NCBI GenBank assembly: GCA_021732745.1
Contig: JAKFUK010000003.1
Span: forward strand, 248,001 to 312,000
Direction of reading: 5' to 3'
Length of the DNA stretch: 64,000 nucleotides
Source of the DNA: Nevskia sp.
Lineage (GTDB): Bacteria; Pseudomonadota; Gammaproteobacteria; Nevskiales; Nevskiaceae
The notes beneath the pieces were generated by a model that ran no database searches, was not told where the DNA came from, and was given only the letters and a program-made list of their open reading frames with translations. The first letter of the stretch is position 1. Each line of letters begins with the position of its first letter. Positions 18,194 through 26,893 of the stretch are shown here, piece by piece. The position numbers were made by a program, and so were the translations under genes.

Positions 18194-18928
18194 ATGAAAA
18201 TGATCCATCCGCTGCTGCTTTCGTTGGTCATTGCCGGTGCCGCCTTCGCGCCGGAATCGTCCGCCGACGCTGAGCCGGGTATCGACGCAGCGGCAGGCTG
18301 CCCGGTTGCTGCCGTGCAACCCGAGGCCGGTAGCCTTTACGCCGATCCGGATCGCAATGCCAAGGTGCGCCTCCGGGTCGACCCCGAATCGCCGACCCAA
18401 GCCGCCGAACTCGATGCGCGCATCACCGCCCAGCCGGATAACGTCTCCCTGCTGACGGCGCGCGCTTTCCTGCATTCGCAGCGCGGCGCGGCCAACGCCG
18501 CCGCAGCGCTCTACCAGCGCGCGCTGGCGCTGGATCAGGATCCGGGGCATGTGCTGTGGAGTTGGGGCTGGTCGGAACTGAACCTCGGCCGACCCGACTG
18601 CGCGCTGGCCCGCTGGCAGCAGGCGCGCATGAAAACCGGCATTCCGAACGCATTCTGGGTGGGCTACAGCTATGCGATCGCGTACTGGGCGCTGGGCGAG
18701 CGGGAGCTGGCCGTGCGCTGGTACGACGCCGCCGCCATTGCCGCCCCGCAGCGCTACGCCAGCCACCCGGCGCTCACCGTTGGCATCGGACACTGGAATG
18801 ACAGCGAACGGGCATTGGCGGAGCAGGTGTTCGCGGCCTGGGAAAAAGTGCGCGCGGATGAAACCAGTGGCCCTCGCGTTCAGCGCCGCTTGAACGTCAC
18901 CACCAGCACATCGCGAAACGCTGGCTGA
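18194..18928 (+). CDS. Exported TPR-like protein of unknown function
   Basis: 244 residues. Signal peptide (about 1-24, ending AFA), then Ala-rich helical repeats of tetratricopeptide character (ARAFLHSQRGAANAAAALY, SYAIAYWALGERELAVRWY). I do not recognise a named family. Start chosen at 18194, where the signal peptide begins. The 3' end overlaps the convergent 2OG-Fe dioxygenase gene by 49 bp. Confidence 0.7.
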   Translation: MKMIHPLLLSLVIAGAAFAPESSADAEPGIDAAAGCPVAAVQPEAGSLYADPDRNAKVRLRVDPESPTQAAELDARITAQPDNVSLLTARAFLHSQRGAANAAAALYQRALALDQDPGHVLWSWGWSELNLGRPDCALARWQQARMKTGIPNAFWVGYSYAIAYWALGERELAVRWYDAAAIAAPQRYASHPALTVGIGHWNDSERALAEQVFAAWEKVRADETSGPRVQRRLNVTTSTSRNAG

Positions 18929-19632
18929 GCCGCATCCAGCGCTTCGACTGGCGTCACGCCGTGGCGAACACGGCCGTCGTCGACAAGGGCAGCGTCGAAA
19001 GGATCGGTCAAGGTGAAACTGCCGAGTTCGCGGCCTTCGGCGTCGATGATCGTGGTGCGGCCTTTGGCAATGTTGTGGCGGCGGATCATCAGCACCAGCA
19101 CGTGATCGACGCCATCACGGTGCGCGCCCTCGGGCGTCGGCTGGCCGACAATACCGGGGCCGGCTTCGATGCGGAACTGGTGGAGTTCGACGCGCCACGC
19201 GGTAACTGAAGGTGACAGCCGCCCGAACAGGCCGGCGCACCAGCGCAGGATGGTGTTGATGCTGTCGCCATTGCCGATCGCATCCGTCACCGGCTCGAAC
19301 CAGCGCGCCACACCACCGTTCAGCGGGTTGTATTCCAGCCCCTGCCAGTGCGGCTGGTGGGCTTCGCGGACGATCGGCGCACCGGCTTCGACCGCATACA
19401 CCGCGTGGCGACGACGGCGATAACGCCCGCCATCGGCCATGAAGGTATCGACTGCCAGATCGTTCCAGCTGGCGCTGAACGCCGGCCAGTCGACCATCGA
19501 ACCCGCCGCCAGCAAGGCCCCCTGCATCGCCGTGCTGCCGACGAAAGCGAATCCGTCGGCCGTGATCGCTTCGCGCAGCTTGGGGAGCGATGGCAGGCCG
19601 ATGACGGCGGGCTTGGGCGGGGGCAGGTTCAT
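18880..19632 (-). CDS. 2OG-Fe dioxygenase family protein (PF10014-like)
   Basis: 250 residues. Fits the small 2OG-Fe dioxygenase family that includes free-amino-acid hydroxylases such as the isoleucine dioxygenase IDO. The His and Asp of the iron site are in GAHRDGVDHV (about residue 170) and the second His is in VRHGVTPVEAL (about 222). Substrate unknown. A family A repeat lies upstream between this gene and the RND transporter, on the same strand. Confidence 0.78.
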   Translation of the reverse strand: MNLPPPKPAVIGLPSLPKLREAITADGFAFVGSTAMQGALLAAGSMVDWPAFSASWNDLAVDTFMADGGRYRRRRHAVYAVEAGAPIVREAHQPHWQGLEYNPLNGGVARWFEPVTDAIGNGDSINTILRWCAGLFGRLSPSVTAWRVELHQFRIEAGPGIVGQPTPEGAHRDGVDHVLVLMIRRHNIAKGRTTIIDAEGRELGSFTLTDPFDAALVDDGRVRHGVTPVEALDAAQPAFRDVLVVTFKRR

Positions 19633-19678
19633 GGCGGACGCGGATTATCCGCGAACGTGCAAGACCGTGACGCCACCC

Positions 19679-19747
19679 GTAGGTCCGGATTCATCCGGAC
19701 GCATTTCATGATCACGGATGGCGCAGTCCGGATGAATCCGGACCTAC
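19679..19747. repeat. Family A (GTAG-type REP pair), copy A2
   Basis: GTAGGTCCGGATTCATCCGG and CCGGATGAATCCGGACCTAC flank a 29-bp loop: perfect inverted arms of 22 bp. Confidence 0.92.
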
Positions 19748-19760
19748 ACGGCATGGCGCG

Positions 19761-19782
19761 GCGTCCGAATGAATCTAGACCT
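19761..19782. repeat. Degenerate family A half-element over the RND stop codon
   Basis: GCGTCCGAATGAATCTAGACC is a mutated right arm of family A (compare GTCCGGATGAATCCGGACC). The minus-strand TAG stop codon of the RND gene (19775-19777) lies inside it. Confidence 0.6.
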
Positions 19783-22189
19783 TCTTCGCCTTGATGAAGA
19801 ACGCCAGCAGCGACGGCAGCAGGATCAGCGCGCCGAGCATGTTGACCAGGAACATGAAGCTCAGCAGCACGCCCATGTCGGCCTGGAACTTGAGCGCCGA
19901 GAACGCCCAGGTGGCGACACCGAGGCTCATCGTCACCGCCGTGAACGCCGCCGCTGCGCCGCGCTCGCGTAGCGCGTTGAAGAAGGCTTCGACCAGCGAC
20001 ATGCCGTGATGCAGATGGACCTCGATGCGGTCGTACAGATAAATCCCGTAGTCGACGCCGACACCGACACCGAGCGCGATCACCGGCAGGGTCGATACCT
20101 TCAGACCGATGTCGAGCGAGGCCATCAGCGCGTTGTTCAAGAGCGACACCAGCGCCAACGGCAGGATGATGCACAAGGTCGCGCCGAACGAGCGGAAGGT
20201 CAGCAGGCACATCAGGGTGATGGCACCGAAGATCGCCGCGAGCTCGTGCTTGTCGGCTTCCTCGACCGCTTCGTTGGTCGCGGCCATGACGCCGGCGTTG
20301 CCGGACGCCAGCTTGAACTCGACTTTCGGGGCGATCTCCGCGAATTCGCTGCCGGGCGCATGGAATTCAGCGTTCCAGTCCTTCACCGACTGCACGATGT
20401 GCTCCAGGGTTTCGCCCTGGTGATCGCTGGTGAAGAACAGCATCTGCATCGCCGAGCAGTCAGAATTCAAGAGGCCGGTGCCGGTGTCGATCGGCGTCAC
20501 TGCCTGCGCCAGCACATCGCGATTGCGGGCCAGCACGCGCCAGCGCAAGCTCCCTTCGTTGAAGCCGGAATTGACCACCTTGGCGAGGCTCGGCAGCGAG
20601 ATCGCGCTGGCGATGCCATCGACGTTCTTCATCTTCCACTCGAAAGCGTCCATCGCGTCCATCACCCGGTGGTCGGTGCAGGCACCGTCGATGTCCTTGG
20701 TCTGCACGACGATGGAAATCACGTCGACGCCGATCTTGAAGTTGCCGGTGATCGCGGCGTTGTCGCGGTTGTAGCGCGAGTCTTCCCGGAGTTCCGGCAG
20801 GCCGGAACCGAGATCGCCGACTTTCTGGTCGCGCGCCAGCACGAAGCCAATGGCCAGCAGCACCACCGAACCGGCAATCGCCCAGACCGCCGTGCGCTTC
20901 TCGGCGAAGTGCGAGCAGGCGCGCCAGAACGGATCGAAGCTGTTTTCCAGCGCCAGCTTCTTGTCGAGCGTTTTCTGGCTGATCTTCAAATAGGTCAGCA
21001 GGATCGGCAGCACCATCTTGTTGGTGACGATCATCAGCGACACACCGAGTGTCGCCGTGATGCCCAGTTCACGGACGATGTCGATCTCGATCAGCATGAT
21101 CACCAGGAAGCCGAGCGCATTGGTGACCAGCGCCAGCGTCCCCGGAATGAACAACTGGCTGAACGCGAAGCGCGAGGCGTCGGTGGCATCGAAGCCGTCG
21201 GCGATCGCGTCCTTCCAGGCATTGGTCATCTGCACGGCGTGGCTGCAGCCGATCGAGAAGATCAGGAACGGCACCAGGATCGACAGCGGGTCGATGCCGT
21301 AACCGGCCAGCGGCAAGGTGCCGAGCAGCCACAGCACCGGCAGCAGCGCGCAGACCAGCGCGACACCGGTCAGCTTGGCCGACTTGGTGTACCAGAGCAG
21401 CAGCAGGGAGGTGATCACGAAAGCGATCAGGAAGAAGGCGATGACGCCCTTCGCGCCTTCGGTGATGTCGCCGACCGCTTTCGCGAAGCCGATGACGTGC
21501 ACCTTGACGCCGTCCTTCTGGTACTTGGTGCGCAGCGCTTCGAGTTCGGCGGCGATGCGCGGGTAGTTGAGCTTTTCGCCGGTTTCCGGATCGACATCGA
21601 GCAGGTCGGCGCGGATCAGCGCGCCGTGCAGATCGTTCGACACCAGACGGCCGACCAGACCGGCTTTCTGGACGTTGCGACGCACGGTTTCCAGATCTTC
21701 CGGCTCGCCCTGGAAGGTGGCGGGGATGACGTTGCCGCCGGCAAAACCGCCTTCGACGATCTCGATGAAACGCACGTTCGGCGTGAACAGCGACTGCACG
21801 GTCGGCCGGTCGACGCCCTTGATGTAGAACAGATCGTCGGTCGCCGCTTTCAGGCTGGCCATGAAGGCCTTGTCGAAGATCGTGACGTCCGCGCCTTCCG
21901 CCGGTTCGCGGATCAGCGCCACGATGATGCGATTGGCGCCGCCGAAGGTCTGCTCGTAGTCCGTGAACGTCTTCATGTACGGATGTTCGAGCGGGATCAT
22001 CTTCTTGAAGCCGGCGTCCACCTTCAGTCCGCTCGCCGACCAGGCGAGGAACACGGTCAGCGCGGCGAAGATGCCCAACATCAGCGCCCGGTTGTCGAAC
22101 AGCAGGTTCGACAAGCCCTGAATGAAGCCGCCGAGCGGGCCTTCGATGCGCGGCAGGTCGGCCGTGGTCTTGCGCGGGGTCGGCGTCAT
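19775..22189 (-). CDS. MMPL/RND-superfamily transporter
   Basis: 804 residues. Inner-membrane transporter of the hydrophobe/MMPL branch of the RND superfamily. One N-terminal transmembrane helix (about 32-52) precedes a periplasmic domain, a helix cluster (about 245-400) with GCSHAVQMTNAWKDA, a second periplasmic domain and a second cluster (about 645-800) with VIALGVGVGVDYGIYLYDRI. It carries both halves on one chain, as this branch does. The start overlaps the YCF48-protein stop by 4 bp, and DUF1329 and DUF1302 genes lie just upstream: a recurrent set thought to move lipids or hydrophobic molecules across the envelope. The C-terminal codons and stop lie in a degenerate REP arm. Confidence 0.9.
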   Translation of the reverse strand: MTPTPRKTTADLPRIEGPLGGFIQGLSNLLFDNRALMLGIFAALTVFLAWSASGLKVDAGFKKMIPLEHPYMKTFTDYEQTFGGANRIIVALIREPAEGADVTIFDKAFMASLKAATDDLFYIKGVDRPTVQSLFTPNVRFIEIVEGGFAGGNVIPATFQGEPEDLETVRRNVQKAGLVGRLVSNDLHGALIRADLLDVDPETGEKLNYPRIAAELEALRTKYQKDGVKVHVIGFAKAVGDITEGAKGVIAFFLIAFVITSLLLLWYTKSAKLTGVALVCALLPVLWLLGTLPLAGYGIDPLSILVPFLIFSIGCSHAVQMTNAWKDAIADGFDATDASRFAFSQLFIPGTLALVTNALGFLVIMLIEIDIVRELGITATLGVSLMIVTNKMVLPILLTYLKISQKTLDKKLALENSFDPFWRACSHFAEKRTAVWAIAGSVVLLAIGFVLARDQKVGDLGSGLPELREDSRYNRDNAAITGNFKIGVDVISIVVQTKDIDGACTDHRVMDAMDAFEWKMKNVDGIASAISLPSLAKVVNSGFNEGSLRWRVLARNRDVLAQAVTPIDTGTGLLNSDCSAMQMLFFTSDHQGETLEHIVQSVKDWNAEFHAPGSEFAEIAPKVEFKLASGNAGVMAATNEAVEEADKHELAAIFGAITLMCLLTFRSFGATLCIILPLALVSLLNNALMASLDIGLKVSTLPVIALGVGVGVDYGIYLYDRIEVHLHHGMSLVEAFFNALRERGAAAAFTAVTMSLGVATWAFSALKFQADMGVLLSFMFLVNMLGALILLPSLLAFFIKAKKV

Positions 22190-23214
22190 TTCACGGCTCC
22201 TGCGAGATCGAGAACGCTGGTGCCGGCTTCGCCGAACAGCAGGGCGTGGGTGGCGTCGAGCGGCAGCGCCGTCGAGTAGGCGGCGATCTTCGCCGGCGCC
22301 AGTGGCGCGAAGGTCTTGCCGGCATCGCGGCTGATGCGCACGCTGCCCGCCGAGCCGACCAGGGTCACGCTGCCGTCAGCCGCCACGCCACCGCCAAGCA
22401 GGGTCACCGGGCCGGAGCCTTCGGCGGCGGTCCAGGTGGCACCGGCGTCGGCGGTCACGAAGGCCTGACCGCGCAGGCCGTAGATCATCAAGGCATCGGT
22501 GCCGATCGCCAGCGCGCCGAAGTACGAACCTTCGTAGGGCGGTGTCGCGGCAGTCCAGGTCGCGCCGTTGTCGGCCGATATCTTCACCAGCCCGGATTCG
22601 CCGACGATCGCCAGTTTGCCGCCCCCGAATGCGGTGACGGCATTCAGATGACGATCGTCCTCCTCGCCTTCGGCCGCCAGTGCGCGGTCGGTCCAGGTGG
22701 CCCCGCCGTCGCTGGTTTCCAGATAAAGCCCGTAGGCGCCGACTGCGATGGCGCTGCTCGCGTCACGCGCGAAAACGCCCAGCAGCGGTTCTTCGTCGGC
22801 AGGCGAGAAACGCTGTTCCTTCCAGGTGCTGCCGCCGTCGGTGGTGGCAGCGATCAGTCCGTCGTGTCCGACCAGCCAGCCGTGCTGATCGTCGGCAAAA
22901 CGCACACTGGTCAGCATGGTCCGGCGCAGGCCGACCGCGCGTTGCCAGCTTGCGCCGTCGTCGTCCGAGGTGATCGCGTAGCCGTGCTCGCCGACCGCGA
23001 CGATGCGCTTGCCGGCGCGCGTCGCATCATTCAGCAGCAGGCGGTCGACGGTCGATCGGGCGACAGGACCGGCCGCCGACAGCGGCGCTGCTGCTGGCGC
23101 GGCAGCCGTCGGCTCGGCATCGACCTGCGGATCCTGGGCGTTTGACTGAACCGCCATGGCCAGCACCGTTGCGCCCAGCAGCGAGGCGACGATCAATCGT
23201 TGCGGCTTGCGCAT
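22186..23214 (-). CDS. Exported YCF48-type beta-propeller protein
   Basis: 342 residues. Signal peptide (about 1-26, ending SNAQ), then an Ala/Pro-rich spacer and a propeller with at least six Asp-box repeats: SDDDGASW, TDGGSTW, SDGGATW, SADNGATW, TADAGATW and SRDAGKTF. Related to the YCF48/HCF136 family and to BNR proteins. Likely a periplasmic adaptor for the RND protein, whose start overlaps its stop by 4 bp. Start set at 23214, where the signal peptide begins. A terminator-like hairpin lies just upstream at 23252-23280. Confidence 0.85.
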   Translation of the reverse strand: MRKPQRLIVASLLGATVLAMAVQSNAQDPQVDAEPTAAAPAAAPLSAAGPVARSTVDRLLLNDATRAGKRIVAVGEHGYAITSDDDGASWQRAVGLRRTMLTSVRFADDQHGWLVGHDGLIAATTDGGSTWKEQRFSPADEEPLLGVFARDASSAIAVGAYGLYLETSDGGATWTDRALAAEGEEDDRHLNAVTAFGGGKLAIVGESGLVKISADNGATWTAATPPYEGSYFGALAIGTDALMIYGLRGQAFVTADAGATWTAAEGSGPVTLLGGGVAADGSVTLVGSAGSVRISRDAGKTFAPLAPAKIAAYSTALPLDATHALLFGEAGTSVLDLAGAVK

Positions 23215-23243
23215 CGACGTACTCTCATTGTTCGTTGAAGGTT

Positions 23244-23280
23244 CAAACAAACAGGGCCGGCGGGATGCCCGTCGGCCCTG
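23244..23280 (-). terminator. Hairpin with T-rich tail between DUF1329 and YCF48 genes
   Basis: On the minus strand CAGGGCCGACGGG-CAT-CCCGCCGGCCCTG (one mismatch) is followed by TTTGTTTG. It sits inside an otherwise tight operon and could act as a partial terminator or a 3'-end stabiliser that lowers downstream expression. Confidence 0.65.
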
Positions 23281-23314
23281 GTCACGATTGCAGCAGCTTG
23301 TTATGGAATGCCGA

Positions 23315-24658
23315 TCAGCGGACGCCCGATTCGCGCAGGGAGGCCGGCGTGAAGTCGGCTGCCGTCAGCTTCGACGGCGCGTACATCTTGTCGTCGCCGG
23401 TGCGCACGCCCAGCGCCAGATAGCGGCCGGACTGCAAATCGGAATGGACTTCGATGGTGCCGTAGTACATCGGCACGTCCCAGAGCTGGATCGAATGCAG
23501 TTCGCCCGTGCGGAACAGCTCGCCGCGGCCGTCGTACTTGTCGACCAGCACCGGTGCCCAGGTGTCTTCATCGAGGTAGTAGGTGCGCCGCGCATACAGA
23601 TGCGAAGTGCCCTTCTTGAGCTTGGAATCGACCACCCAGACGCGGTGCAGTTCGTGGCGCACGAGCTCCGGATTGAGGTGGCCCGCGCGGGTCACGTCTT
23701 CCAGCTTCACGCCGCTCGACAGCTTGTAGCTGTTGTACGGAATGTAGATTTCCTTCTTGCCGACCAGCTCGAAGTCGTAACGATCGGTGGCACCGTTGTA
23801 GATGCCGAAGTCGTCATTGGTGCGCAGACCGTCGGCCGCCGTGCCGGGATTGTCATAAGCGACGTTCGGAGCCTGACGCACGCGACGCTGGCCGGGGTTG
23901 TAGGTCCAGGCCGAGCGGAACACCTTGGTCTGATCCAGCGGTTCGTGCACCAGCAGCACCGAACCGGCCAGACGGGCCGGGGCGACGATGCGCTGCAGGA
24001 AGTAGAACAGCAGGTTGTCGGCGCGTTCGGCCGGCTTCTTGTTGAGCGCGGCGAAGTTGAAATCGAGCAGGTACTGGAAACGCACCGGCGTGTATTCGCC
24101 GCCCCGGGTGACGGCGAGCTGCACGTTGTCGGTGGCGTAGGTTTCGCCGCGATAGCGGGTCAGCGCGTTCCAGATCGCTTCGCTGCCGTTCTTCGGCGTC
24201 GGGAACGGCAGGCCGCCGGTGACGCCGAGCACGCCGTTGCCGGAGTCCGACAGCTTGGCCTTGCCGGCATTGGCCTTGGTCTCGTCGAAGTAGCCCTTGG
24301 GGAAAACGCCGGTCCGGTGCGTGGGATAGACGTTGATCCGGTAGCTCGGATACTTCTTCAAGGTGGCCATCTGGCCGGCGCTGAGCTGCGCCTTGTGCTC
24401 TTCCGCATTGGCGGCGGTGATCACCAGGGTCGGCTTTTCGGCGGCGTACGGGTCCGGATAGAGGATGCCGGGCTTGGCACCTGCCGGGGCTTTCAGCACG
24501 TCGCCGGTCCAGGCCGGGATGGTGCCGGCGGCGTTGGCGGCGGCTTCGGCACCGAGCGTGGTCAGGTCCTGGGCGGTGGCGGAAAACGCCGTCATCGCGC
24601 CGAATGCAGCGGCGATCAGGGGCGTGGTGATTCGAGTCAGTTTCATATTTCGATTCAT
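23315..24658 (-). CDS. DUF1329-family exported protein
   Basis: 447 residues, typical for the family. Signal peptide (about 1-31, ending ATAQD). DUF1329 hallmarks include IPAWTGD, GVLGVTGGLPFPTPKNGSEA near 150 and a conserved C-terminal SGRYLALGVRTGDDKMYAP. The fold is predicted to relate to LolA/LolB/LppX-like half-barrels that carry lipids (recalled, not computed). It is almost always encoded beside a DUF1302 gene, as here (18-bp gap upstream). Start at 24658, preceded by AAGGAGC. Probably a periplasmic or outer-membrane-associated carrier for the RND system. Confidence 0.88.
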   Translation of the reverse strand: MNRNMKLTRITTPLIAAAFGAMTAFSATAQDLTTLGAEAAANAAGTIPAWTGDVLKAPAGAKPGILYPDPYAAEKPTLVITAANAEEHKAQLSAGQMATLKKYPSYRINVYPTHRTGVFPKGYFDETKANAGKAKLSDSGNGVLGVTGGLPFPTPKNGSEAIWNALTRYRGETYATDNVQLAVTRGGEYTPVRFQYLLDFNFAALNKKPAERADNLLFYFLQRIVAPARLAGSVLLVHEPLDQTKVFRSAWTYNPGQRRVRQAPNVAYDNPGTAADGLRTNDDFGIYNGATDRYDFELVGKKEIYIPYNSYKLSSGVKLEDVTRAGHLNPELVRHELHRVWVVDSKLKKGTSHLYARRTYYLDEDTWAPVLVDKYDGRGELFRTGELHSIQLWDVPMYYGTIEVHSDLQSGRYLALGVRTGDDKMYAPSKLTAADFTPASLRESGVR

Positions 24659-24676
24659 GTGGGGGCTCCTTGGCCG

Positions 24677-26626
24677 TCAGAACGCGTAAGTCATCGTCAG
24701 GGCGATGAAGTCGCGATCCTTCAGGGGGTTGGCGGACGTGCAGTAATCGGCACGCTGACCGGCGGCGGCACCGTTGCTGCCGGCCAGCGCCGGGTTGGTC
24801 TGGTTGTCGGCACCGCAGTATTCGCGGCCACCGAAGAACGAGGTGTACGAGAAATCAACCGTGTAGACCTGCTGGTAGTTGAAGTTGACGCCGAAAGTGG
24901 CGGCCTGGGAGCCTTCGTTGAAGGTCGGGCTGACACCCTTGACATCGTGCGAGAACACCGCGCGCGGCGACACGTTGATCGCCCCGATCAAGCTCAGGTA
25001 ATCCAGACGGGCAACGGCGCGATAACCCCAGGAATGCTGGGTGGCGTAGCCCTCGCCGCGCTGGGTCGAGCCGCCGGACGCCGCATTGGCCGAAGCCTGA
25101 AGTGCCGGCAGCGCCACGCCGGGGCCTTCGAACAGCACGTCGCCAGGCAGATCGAGGAAGGCGTAACCAATTTCGCCGACCAGCGCGAGCTGCTGGGCAC
25201 CGAGAATGGTCGGCACCACCTGCGTTGCCGTGGCCTGGATCTGGTGCGCCTTGATCCGCTGCCAGCCGCGAATTTCCGCACCGGCCGCGATGGTGGCCGG
25301 ATTGGCTGCGAAGTTCGATGGCAGATTGAGCGCGGTCAACAGCAGTTCGGTGGCACCGCGTTGCAACGGCAGATTCGGGCGATAGGTGTATTCGCCCTGC
25401 AGCGCGATGCCGCTCGGCAACTGGGTGTTGAACGACAGGCCGAACAGATTGATGTCTTCCGGATACTCAAGGAAATACGCAGCACTGCCGTTCTGGCCGC
25501 TCACCGCACCCAGCGGCGTCGGCGTCAGCACGCTGGTGGTGCCGCTGCCATTGCGCGGATCGTTGGACTTGATCGCCGACACCAGTGGCGCGCGCGAGTG
25601 GTAGCTCAGGTAGTAGGCCCCGAATTCGGTGGAACCCAGCCAGTCGGCGAAGTAGCGAGTGGCCACGCCGAACTGGCCCAAGCCCTTCGGACGGTCGCGC
25701 ACGCCGGTGCGGCCGACCCAGACGCTGGCGGCCGGATCGAACGGCCCCAGGCCCAGCGCCTGCGAGGTCGGGAAGATCGGGCTGTTCGGCGGCAGCGGAT
25801 TGCCGCTGAAATCGTCATCGCGACGGCCGAAAGTCACCACCGCGCGGTCGCCGTCATCGCTGGCGATGTCGGTGGTCGAAAAGAACGAGCCACGCGGATC
25901 GAGCAGGAAGTTGTCGAAACGCGCCTGCACGTAGGCTTCCACGGTCAGCGCGTCGGTCAGTTCCTGCGAGATCGACAACAGCGGCGACGGCCGCAGCGCT
26001 TCGCGCAATTCCGCACCGGGTGCGCGCAGACGCAGCACGTCGATCGGGTTGGTGGCGTTGATGCCGTTCTGGATGAACGTCGATTCGCCCCAGTTGATGA
26101 CCTGGTTGCCGACGCGGACGTTGGTGGTGCGATCGCCGAACGGCTTGCCGCTGAGGCTGACGAAGGCGTCGAGCAGTTCCCAGTGCTGCTGCAAGCGGTC
26201 ACGGCCGCGGCCGCCGAACTTTTCCAGTTCGTGGGCGACCTGAAGATCGAAGAACTCCGAGCCGCGCACGAACACGGCCAGGTTCTCGCCGTACTTCAAT
26301 TCCAGCTCGTGGGTGGCGCGGAAGATCTGGTTGACGATGTCACCCGCGTCGTAATTCAGATTGCCGTCATCGGCGTTGACCGAGCGTGCCGCACCGCCAT
26401 TGGCAATGCCGACGAGGCTTTCGGAGCGTCCTTTCGCGCGCCACAGCGCGCCGTAGGAGACCGTGTTGTCGAGGTTGCCCTGGACCGGGCCGACTTCAAA
26501 CTGGAACGCGGCTGCCGGGCCACCGGCCATCAGGCTGACGGCTGCCGCAAGTGCCGCAACCGGCGCGCGCCGCAGCAACGACGGGTACACCGTCGCAGCT
26601 CCCTGCACGGGATCATTGGTCTGCAT
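24677..26626 (-). CDS. DUF1302-family outer-membrane protein
   Basis: 649 residues. Signal peptide (about 20-42, ending AAAF), then a long beta-strand-rich sequence with alternating hydrophobic residues, ending in the aromatic TMTYAF typical of outer-membrane barrels. Family features: WGESTFIQNGIN near 165 and FGVNFNYQQVYTVDFSYTSFFGG near the C-terminus. First gene of a DUF1302-DUF1329-YCF48-RND operon. The start at 26626 has GAGGAGGAGA upstream, and a sigma-70-like promoter lies at 26779-26807. Likely the outer-membrane channel or receptor of the module; the substrate is unknown. Confidence 0.88.
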   Translation of the reverse strand: MQTNDPVQGAATVYPSLLRRAPVAALAAAVSLMAGGPAAAFQFEVGPVQGNLDNTVSYGALWRAKGRSESLVGIANGGAARSVNADDGNLNYDAGDIVNQIFRATHELELKYGENLAVFVRGSEFFDLQVAHELEKFGGRGRDRLQQHWELLDAFVSLSGKPFGDRTTNVRVGNQVINWGESTFIQNGINATNPIDVLRLRAPGAELREALRPSPLLSISQELTDALTVEAYVQARFDNFLLDPRGSFFSTTDIASDDGDRAVVTFGRRDDDFSGNPLPPNSPIFPTSQALGLGPFDPAASVWVGRTGVRDRPKGLGQFGVATRYFADWLGSTEFGAYYLSYHSRAPLVSAIKSNDPRNGSGTTSVLTPTPLGAVSGQNGSAAYFLEYPEDINLFGLSFNTQLPSGIALQGEYTYRPNLPLQRGATELLLTALNLPSNFAANPATIAAGAEIRGWQRIKAHQIQATATQVVPTILGAQQLALVGEIGYAFLDLPGDVLFEGPGVALPALQASANAASGGSTQRGEGYATQHSWGYRAVARLDYLSLIGAINVSPRAVFSHDVKGVSPTFNEGSQAATFGVNFNYQQVYTVDFSYTSFFGGREYCGADNQTNPALAGSNGAAAGQRADYCTSANPLKDRDFIALTMTYAF

Positions 26627-26778
26627 TGTCTCCTCCTCTCGCACGCGGTGACCGTTTGCAGGTCGCTCACCGTTCGGCTGTCTGCCGTCGTTATGGTGTG
26701 ATCGTGCGTACCGGATTTTCCGTGTCACGCCTCGATGTGAAACTCCATGCCCACCCGTATGGGCAGGCCGTGGCGTCA

Positions 26779-26807
26779 AGTATACGAGGCAAGCCCGGCT
26801 TTTGCAA
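26779..26807 (-). promoter_or_regulatory. Sigma-70 promoter of the DUF1302 operon
   Basis: Minus strand: TTGCAA (-35, 26807-26802), 17-bp spacer, TATACT (-10, 26784-26779). Predicted start of transcription near 26771, giving a leader of about 145 nt before the ATG at 26626. Confidence 0.7.
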
Positions 26808-26893
26808 TAGCGCAATTCCCGGACCCGACCCGACTCGAAGCAAATGCCGCAATGCAGCGAAACAAAACGGAATTGTGCGGCTCAGTGTGCGGC

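Noticed and set aside
20006-22279. A 757-codon open frame opposite the RND transporter
   Set aside because: Shadow frame rich in Arg, Gln, His and Asp. The RND protein on the other strand has clear transmembrane and family features.
23156-26701. An 1181-codon open frame opposite the DUF1329 and DUF1302 genes
   Set aside because: Same cause: a codon-bias shadow with no recognisable domain and no plausible start.
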